This document shows, in pieces, positions 57,267 to 64,000 of a DNA stretch of 64,000 nt. Both the position numbers and the translations under genes were made by a program. The notes beneath the pieces were generated by a model, which worked only from the letters and a program-made list of their open reading frames with translations, ran no database searches and had not been told where the DNA came from. Location: NCBI GenBank assembly GCA_004764695.1, contig SMSO01000006.1, positions 352,859 through 416,858 on the forward strand, read 5' to 3'. This stretch comes from Schizochytrium sp. TIO01 (lineage: Eukaryota; Sar; Bigyra; Thraustochytrida; Thraustochytriidae). Within the stretch, counting starts at the first letter, position 1. Each line of letters opens with the position of its first letter.

Positions 57267-57484
57267 TAGTATCAACTTCAAGCAAGCGTGAAACAAAACA
57301 AGAGTGGGCCAATGACCCTCTTCAGGCACTGTCGTCACGGTATCTCGTGTCTATCTCTGCCTACGACGCCTTTCTTCGTCTTTCGTTACCGCCTTCGATG
57401 ATTCGCTTTTCCCCCTTTTTTCTCTCTTTAATCGAAATGTAAAAACCTATTCAAAAGTTGATTGACCTAAGTTTTTTTCTTTCT

Positions 57485-57535
57485 GTCTTTCTTTCTTTCT
57501 TTCTTTTTTTTTTTTTTTTTTTTTTAAAAAAAAAA
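57485..57535. repeat. (TTTC)n, poly-T, poly-A tract
   Basis: CTTT units run into about 23 T and then about 10 A, a self-complementary junction. Confidence 0.9.
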
Positions 57536-57623
57536 TCTCTGCTTCAAAAGTGCTATTGTTCTTTATAGCTCTGTGCCTAGCGTGTAACTCCCTCCTTTCG
57601 AGCTTTCGAGGCAAGGTTAAGAA

Positions 57624-57680
57624 GGAAAGAATGAAAGAATGAAAGAGGAAAGAAAGAAGGAAAGAAAGAAAGAAGGAAAA
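57624..57680. repeat. (GAAA/GAAGGAAA)n purine tract
   Basis: Imperfect polypurine repeat about 55 bases long. Confidence 0.85.
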
Positions 57681-57775
57681 GCGAAAGAACTCAGTGTGAG
57701 TCTCTCACTCAATCTCAGCGGTCCTGAGAGAAACGAAGAAGAGAGATGTGACGCGAGCGGTTGCTTTGGCCTACC

Positions 57776-57800
57776 GGTTGGTTGGTTGGTTGGTTGGTTG
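57776..57800. repeat. (GGTT)n microsatellite
   Basis: Six GGTT units. Confidence 0.9.
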
Positions 57801-57926
57801 ATTCTTGCCTCGTGAGGACCCTTGCTTCACGCCACAGCGCTTTCCTTCTCCACTTCCTTTCGCCAGCTGGCTCGCTCGGCCTCCTGCTCCAAGTTGAAGC
57901 TATTTATTTCCCTCCATTGATCGATC

Positions 57927-57965
57927 GTTGTGGTTGTTGTTGTTGTTGTGGTTATTGTTGTTGTG
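57927..57965. repeat. (GTT)n microsatellite
   Basis: TTG/GTT triplets with two interruptions. Confidence 0.85.
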
Positions 57966-58134
57966 TTTGCTTTACAAGGTCAGGATTCCATTCTTCGTTC
58001 GTTTCATCATCCATTCCTTCATCCATTCCTTCGCTCGTTCGGGCAGCTACATGGAGACGGCGTGCGAGAGCGGTGTGACTCGTAGCATCAGCGTGAGCTA
58101 GTTGTCTGTGACTCGGCCAGTGGGTACGAGCTTC

Positions 58135-58195
58135 TCCAATTCATTCCAATTCATTCCAATTCATCCCATTTCATTCCAATTCATCCCATTTCATG
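58135..58195. repeat. ATTCCAATTC decamer repeat
   Basis: About six copies of a 10-11 base unit built of ATTCC and AATTC, slightly diverged. Confidence 0.85.
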
Positions 58196-58963
58196 TCCTC
58201 CGCATATGACTCGACAACCTTTCGCATTGCATTCCTTCCCGTCCAAAATTGCAAATGCAGAGGCGATCTATAAAGAACTTCTGACAAAGCTGACAAAGTC
58301 GTCCATCATCCTCATCCTCATCCTCATCGTCATCGTCATCACAGCTGGCTAGCTAGCAAGCTCTCTCTCAAGCAATCTCAAGGAGCGGCAAGCACGCCGG
58401 CACCGGAGAGCACGTCGTCCACGCTGGCTGGGCGTGGCTGAGCGTGGCTGAGCGAAGGAGGGCGCTCAGGATCCTCAGCAGATGTGAGATTTATCCATTC
58501 GCCTCACGATGGGGATGGCCAACGCCAGGGAAGTCTGTCCTCAGCCTCCACGGGGTGCTCCTCCTCCTCGTTCTCTATCTCTCAAAGCGCCTTCGACGTC
58601 GTCCTTGGGGTTTTCCACCGCCACTTAAAGCGTCAAACCTGAAGCAGGAGCCTGGCGCTTTGCCACCCTGGCTACGTCGCGGACTTTGTCCTTGTTTGTC
58701 TCGCCGAGCTGCCGCTCTGCGCGTCGTCGTGGCGGAGTTTGTCTGCAGAATCCTTCGCTCTTGAAACGAGCAATCTTTGCGTTCTTTTCGTTGCTCTGTA
58801 ATGAGGGGCAGCTTCTATCTACCGTATACTACTAGTAGGTCCCTAGCTCTGAACCAACAAACAACAAAGAAACAAAGAAACAAAGAAATGAACAGTTTTT
58901 AATTCGCGAAATCGAAATTAAAAACATTTGAACAAACATTCCGAAGATAATGAATTTTCAAAG

Positions 58964-59007
58964 GAAAGAAAAGAAAAGAAAAGAAAAGAAAAGAAAAGAA
59001 AAGAAAG
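58964..59007. repeat. (AAAGA)n microsatellite
   Basis: About eight perfect AAAGA/GAAAA pentamers. Confidence 0.9.
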
Positions 59008-60576
59008 GAGGAGTACCTACCTCCCGAGGGACTGATTTCTGCTCGAAAATCCTCAGCTCAGTGGCCCCAAATGCACGTTGACCTGCTGCGCCGCAGACAC
59101 CGGCCGCCGCCGCCCGCCTCTCTCGCCCGCGCTGACTTACCTCGTTGCCTCCCTCCCCGGTCCTTGTTCCCGCGTCTTCTCGGGTTCTCGTCACTCACCC
59201 TTCAACAAATAACAGCTCAATCAATCGATTATCGAATCGACGATCAATCGACAATCGGTCGCTGCGGTTCTGCGGCTCCTCCAGCCTGAGCTGCGTCTGC
59301 CTGCTACCGGCTGTGCGAGAGCCTGCGAGGCTCACGTCTACCTTCCTCGCTCGCTTCCTTGCTGATGCCAATCGATGCAGAGCGTACAGACGGTCTCTTC
59401 GGCCGAGGGATCGAGTTGAATTCAATTCTGCTCTGGATTTGAATAACTCAAGAATCCACCTCAAATGCATAGGGTTAGAACCTCCTAATGTACCCTTACT
59501 CGTTAAGAGCTGTATAGTCTTCGATAGCAACCCCTGTGGCATTTCTATTACCGGACCCTCGTAGCCACCTTTTCAATTCTTTCTCGAGGCTTGAGCATCT
59601 CCAGAACTTCGCCGAGGCCCTCGCTCTCTTCGTAGGCTGCGCGAGGCTCGGCCAAAAGGAAGAACTTGAAGGCTGCGAGCGGCGCAGTGGATGCGCACGG
59701 ACTGCGGCCCCAATCGGGCCCGGCCCTCGATAATGCTCCATCGGCGCAGCTCCACTTCAATTCCTCCTGCTCCTCGTCACCTCTCTTTCTTCTTTGTTTC
59801 CGTTTTTTCATCGTCACGATGAACTGATTTTTATATTTTTATATTTTTATATTTTAAACTAAATTTATATTTCTCATTACATTAAAATTGCATTATAAAT
59901 AAATAACTATGATTATAATTATGAAAACAAACAGCTTTTCAGGTCCTTCAGTTGTCTACGATTTCTACAGAACTAATCAATCGTGGCGCTTTTGCTGCAG
60001 ACCTCTCTCCAGCTAGAGAGGAACAGGTACACCTCTTTCTTCTCTCTGCCGCTTCCGTTGCGGTCAACAGCAACGAAGAAACCTCTTGCTCGTAGAAGGA
60101 AGAAACGAAGGCTCAGGTACCAACCACAAAGAGGGCCCTTCTTCTCGAGACCCTCTCATCATTGGCGACTTTTGTTTGTTTGTTTATTTATTTACTTACT
60201 TTGTTGTTGTTGTAATGATGCATTTATGCATTTCATATTCTACTATTCCTTATCAGACAGAGTTTTGCAGCTTCGCAAGACATGATAAACAAACAACAAT
60301 AACATAGAAAGAACGTATTTACTGCTGTGGCCAAAGCCGGATGGATCTCTCGCCTCAACGGCAGCGTCACCATAAGAGTCGCGGTCCGGTTGCATTTAGC
60401 GGGCGTCTGTATAAGCTCCGCCAGGACCACGCACAGACCAGAACTGACTGCTTCGAGGCCCCTCTTCAGTATCCGAGGCGCTTCAACTGCAGCGCTCAGA
60501 AACTCGACGCTGTCTGGGACTTGATTTCCATGCGCCAAACGAAGTTTGTTTATCAAGGCGGATGTTCCATTCCATT

Positions 60577-60612
60577 ACGTTCTGTTCTGTTTTGTTCTGT
60601 TCCGTTCCGTTC
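60577..60612. repeat. (TTCTG/TTCCG)n pentamer repeat
   Basis: Seven TTCTG/TTTTG/TTCCG pentamers, with drift along the array. Confidence 0.85.
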
Positions 60613-61231
60613 ACCGTCCTTTCACGATTCTGGCGGTGAGCCGACTTTGAGAGATAACTTGCGCCATGAATGGCAAGCGCAAAGCCACGAGTGGAAGGCC
60701 CTGATAACCCCCGCAGGGCCACGGCCAGCGCAGAGGGGAAGAACCAGCCAGCGCTCTGGAGCCCAGCCTGGGACAGAGGCAGCGACGCTTGGCTTCTCCA
60801 AGGAGGGTGGGTCTTGAGCGTCTGTCTCAGTATCTTTCTGGTACTCCAGGCAGGGGGTTGGGTTCCTAGGAACCCAATAATGACTCGTACGGTGACGAGG
60901 TTTTGTTCAAAGTATTCATTGGCTTCGCGAGACGTTCTCTGGTCCGACCGCATTCTTCGATTGTGGCGCCTTTGGGGTCCGTTCGTGGCAAACAGAGGCC
61001 AATGGACCTCTTATCCTGCGGCCTCCCCGTCGCCTTCGCAGAAGCTTGCGCCTGCCTGACCTGACTTCGTTTGCTCTGCTGCAACCACCTTTTCCATTCA
61101 TTATCGACGATCCCTTTTTGCTGTTTTTCTTTTCACGCTCTTTTCAAACTCTTTTCTGAGTCTTCTGTTGAGTTCTCTCAAATCAAATCTATACAATGAT
61201 TTTTATTTTTTAAACTTTTAATTTTATTTAA

Positions 61232-61233
<2 letters not shown>

Positions 61234-61265
<32 letters not shown>

Positions 61266-61290
61266 TCATTCACTCATTCATTCATTCATC
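61234..61290. repeat. (TTA)n then (TTCA)n compound microsatellite
   Basis: About ten TTA triplets followed by CATTCACTCATTCATTCATTC. Confidence 0.9.
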
Positions 61291-61927
61291 GTTCTCTTCC
61301 AAACGTTGGCGCATACTGCCCCTGGTCTTGTACGCTCCTTGCCCGCACCACCCACGACTCAGTATCTTTCGAGTTCACGCTTTTCAAAAAACGCATTGAA
61401 TCATTCATTCATTCATTCTGCGGAATTTGGGCACCAAAGCGTTTTCGATGGCGGGCCCTTGTGCTTCTGCTTCTGCTTCTGGGCTGCGGACAACAGCGAG
61501 CGACTGCGAAGACCTCCGTTGGCTCTGGCGCGGCAGCCACGCAGGCTGTCTTTTGGGCTTCAATCTGTGCGTAGGCTGCTCAAATCTTGCAACGATGGAT
61601 GTCCTGGAGCCAACTTGATGGACCGGTGTAATGCCTTACTTTGGCGGCCTCGTGCTCGTGCTCGATTGGACCTCATGCGCGGCCGTCGAGGCACTTGCTT
61701 CTTCACGCCGGCGAGCTCAGACGCCGCGGCGCAATCTCTGCGGAGCACCCGCGGTCGCTCTAAATCCACGATTCTGTGAGGTCCTTCTGGGATCTCGTGC
61801 CGGCGGGCTCGTTGAACTGAGCTGGGCAAGGTCTTGCAGGCCGCCCAGAGCCTGGCGAGAGGATGAAGCAGCCACGCCAGAAGACCAACATGGGGATCTT
61901 GAGCTTGAACAGCAGCAGACGAAGCAG

Positions 61928-61955
61928 AAGCAGCAGCAGCAGCAGCAGCAGCAGT
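61928..61955. repeat. (CAG)n microsatellite
   Basis: About nine perfect AGC/CAG triplets outside any supported gene. Confidence 0.9.
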
Positions 61956-62265
61956 AACTTTCTTTTGCTTGAAGAGGAGAGGAAACCGGTTACGGCTGTT
62001 GGCTGCATCGGTGTGGACCTTTTGGGGTTCATGTTCACTTTGCTGCTTTCATTTGCTTTACAAAGCTAGCTTTACAAAGCTTTACAAAACCAAGACCAGG
62101 TCTCGGCGTGTCATGAAGCGCTCAACCGGAGGTATTTCAAATAGCTCGGGCAAGGGGGCTGTGTTTGGGCTCCAATCTCGCGCAAACTGGCCTGGACACA
62201 GACGGAATCGAACCGCTTTATGCTCTGAGACTCAGCGTAACCCCATTTGCAAGAATAAAGAGAAA

Positions 62266-62384
62266 CTAATAGATAGATACATAGGCAGATAGATAGATAC
62301 ATAGGCAGATACATAGGTAGATAGGTAGATACATAGGTAGATAGGTAGATAGGTAGATAGATAGATAGGTAGATAGATAGATCG
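62266..62384. repeat. (GATA/GGTA/CATA)n compound microsatellite
   Basis: About 118 bases of tetranucleotides TAGA, TAGG and TACA in mixed order. Confidence 0.9.
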
Positions 62385-64000
62385 TTTGTTTCCTCAAAGG
62401 CACATGCGTTTCTTACATACGAACGGTTTGAGATGTGTGCATGGCTTAACTAAGGGGTGGACGCACATGAGGAAACCTACTGTTGCAGGCATTGCAGCGG
62501 CCTTTAAGGAAAGCCCGCTCGCTCGGCAGCTTTAATGTAAACTTGAAAGAAGCTGAGCGAACGCAGGTGCGCCATGAAATGGGAGAAGGAAGTATACCTA
62601 CCTCTAGAGTGCGAGGGAGGTGCAGTTGTGAGCTTGTTTGCTCGTTTGCAGTTTCTTCGTCAGATTACAGATGAGCAAGTGCATCTGAATCCGATAGATT
62701 GAGTTTCCACTCTTCAAGACATGAGTCAACGTATGTGGTGGCTAGATGGCTAACTATGAGCAAACATAGAAGCAGCAACAGCCCTACAAGGATGGCGCAA
62801 ATAGGTCTAAGCTTGCAGAGGTGGGCCTTTGGACTACAGGAATACACAGTCAATGGCTTCATGATAGTTGACGTGATGACACGCAGCATACTCATTCAAT
62901 TTTCCACACTTCGCACTTATAGCCCACGGAGAAAGATTACGGTGCGCGATAGAAACACTCCTTTGGGTTGAGCCAGCTACACCTAATCGCAACAAATATT
63001 CTCAACAAATCGTATGAATCAAGTTTTCGAGTCCTCAGTCTTTGGTTGTTTAGGTCGCTATTTGTTAAGTATGTGCTTTAAGTTGGGCCTGTATGCCCGA
63101 ATAGAATCCATTCGAAAAAAGTATAGATTCCCAAGCTGACCAGTTTTTCTCCCTCAGCTTTGAGGGAAGATGCAGCACATGCTTCAGCGCATAGGGGCGA
63201 TATACCTGAGATTGTACATTTGAAAGAGCCTCACAAAATGCTGAGAGAGTATAGTAGTGCTTGTGTCACTGAGCCGAGTCCTGTGTTGATTTTATTTGCA
63301 GGTCGAGCACATGAAAGAAAAACAGAGAGACACAGAGAGAGGGAGGTGCTCGTACAAATCAAATGCTGCTTCGATGCAGTTATCCCGTGGTAACCTGTGT
63401 TCTGATGCACGTGTGGCAGCGTAGTCTAACTGCTTTGAGCCTTTCCTTCAAGAATCAAGCCTATATTCACTTCTACTGCTGTAGATATTACCGGCAAAAG
63501 ACAAGAGGAACTGCGGCTTGAACCTCGAATCAGAATTGAGATCAACTAGATGGAAAGTTCCAGTATTGCGCAAACTAAGCTACTTGCTGTGATTTCCAAT
63601 TCTATTTTTTAGATTATCAAATTAAATAGTCGTTGCAGGTGGATTTATACAAAGCTCAATTCATGTCAATCTGGCCTTGAATGTTGGGTTAGCAAGCTAT
63701 CTTTAGACCCCGCTTAAACTCGCAAGCTGCAATCGCTGCTTGGCACAAAACCCTTGTTGCTATGGTAGACAAACAGAACGTTGCGCTTTTGCGGTTGGCT
63801 AGGTAAAAGGAAGGATTTATGAAGTTACCTGGAGACGCATGACTTGGTACGAACACGGTTTGGAATATGGCTAAGAACTCCAGGCGGCGGAATTCTTGCA
63901 CAGCAAAGCCAGAAATCCAGATATGGAAGGTTTTAGTAGAGCAGATCCATTCTAACCTATAATAACATTTTTATTTCAATTATTTCAATAGGTCATATTG

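Larger units (their letters stand above)
56736..64000. other. 7 kb gene-poor, microsatellite-dense region
   Basis: No convincing gene. Short frames on both strands occur in GC-rich islands (about 58380-58770, 59040-59800, 60310-61080, 61310-62250), separated by AT-rich or simple-repeat DNA. The first 230 bases continue the open PH-protein frame and are probably its 5' end. The final 1.6 kb (62400-64000) has no visible structure. Confidence 0.45.

Noticed and set aside
59548-59811. 87-codon minus-strand ATG frame with a later GTAAGG donor-like site
   Set aside because: Part looks protein-like, but competing frames are equally good and no acceptor exon could be fixed; mentioned only as a hint under GC-rich islands.
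60341-60817. 158-codon ATG frame
   Set aside because: It runs through a TTCTG simple repeat, an antisense frame of similar length overlaps it, and no motif is seen.
61306-61779. 157-codon frame
   Set aside because: It begins with TTG, has no recognisable features and lies in repeat-rich DNA.
62203-62213. tRNA T-loop-like GGAATCGAACC on the minus strand
   Set aside because: No matching acceptor stem or D-arm could be found around it.
1-64000. Transposon or viral insertion
   Set aside because: No transposase, reverse transcriptase, integrase, long terminal repeats or viral structural genes were recognised in any frame.

Overview
The window is nuclear DNA of a unicellular eukaryote. It carries long, mostly intronless protein genes separated by intergenic stretches of 0.5 to 7 kb. 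The gene set includes COX15, a TOR kinase with FRB and FATC domains, an importin-9-like karyopherin, a P4-ATPase, a tubulin-tyrosine-ligase-like enzyme and a NIPA-like transporter. One clear spliceosomal intron is visible (GTAAGT...TTAG, in an arsenite methyltransferase gene). A secreted or membrane sulfatase carries Pro-Thr spacers of the kind common in stramenopiles. Together with few introns, a gene about every 5 kb and coiled-coil proteins of a flagellate type, this fits a heterokont protist, perhaps a thraustochytrid. That placement is inference and was not tested.

Layout: 1-5.6 kb holds COX15 (+) and a methylthioribose kinase fused to a DUF2064-type glycosyltransferase domain (+). 6.5-10.3 kb holds a P4-ATPase flippase (-). 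10.3-14.9 kb is mostly noncoding with a possible tiny two-exon gene. 14.9-17.3 kb encodes a coiled-coil/WW-like protein (+). 18.2-21.1 kb holds an importin-9-like gene (-) interrupted by one apparent 1-nt frameshift. 23.4-33.9 kb is one 10.5 kb intronless TOR gene (+). 34.3-44.5 kb holds four minus-strand genes: a membrane-anchored TTLL, a NIPA/DMT transporter, a spliced AS3MT with Cys-Cys-Lys-Pro motifs, and a coiled-coil protein. 44.5-50.5 kb is intergenic. 50.5-53.7 kb encodes a sulfatase with a Pro/Thr stalk and a Cys-rich tail (+). 54.7-56.7 kb encodes a PH-domain protein with a 72-bp tandem repeat (-). 56.7-64 kb is a microsatellite-dense stretch without a convincing gene.

The genes do not form an operon or an obvious pathway cluster. 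Loose themes are methionine salvage and methyl metabolism (MTR kinase, AS3MT), nutrient signalling (TOR), membrane function (flippase, NIPA, PH protein) and microtubules or flagella (TTLL, coiled-coil proteins). Importin and TOR are divergent across a 2.3 kb spacer; TOR and TTLL are convergent.

The most unusual items are the kinase-glycosyltransferase fusion, the expanded TOR with a roughly 330-residue acidic FAT insert, the membrane-anchored TTLL, the sulfatase architecture, the tandem-repeat PH protein, and a GTAGGTACCTAC-like palindromic motif that recurs between genes.
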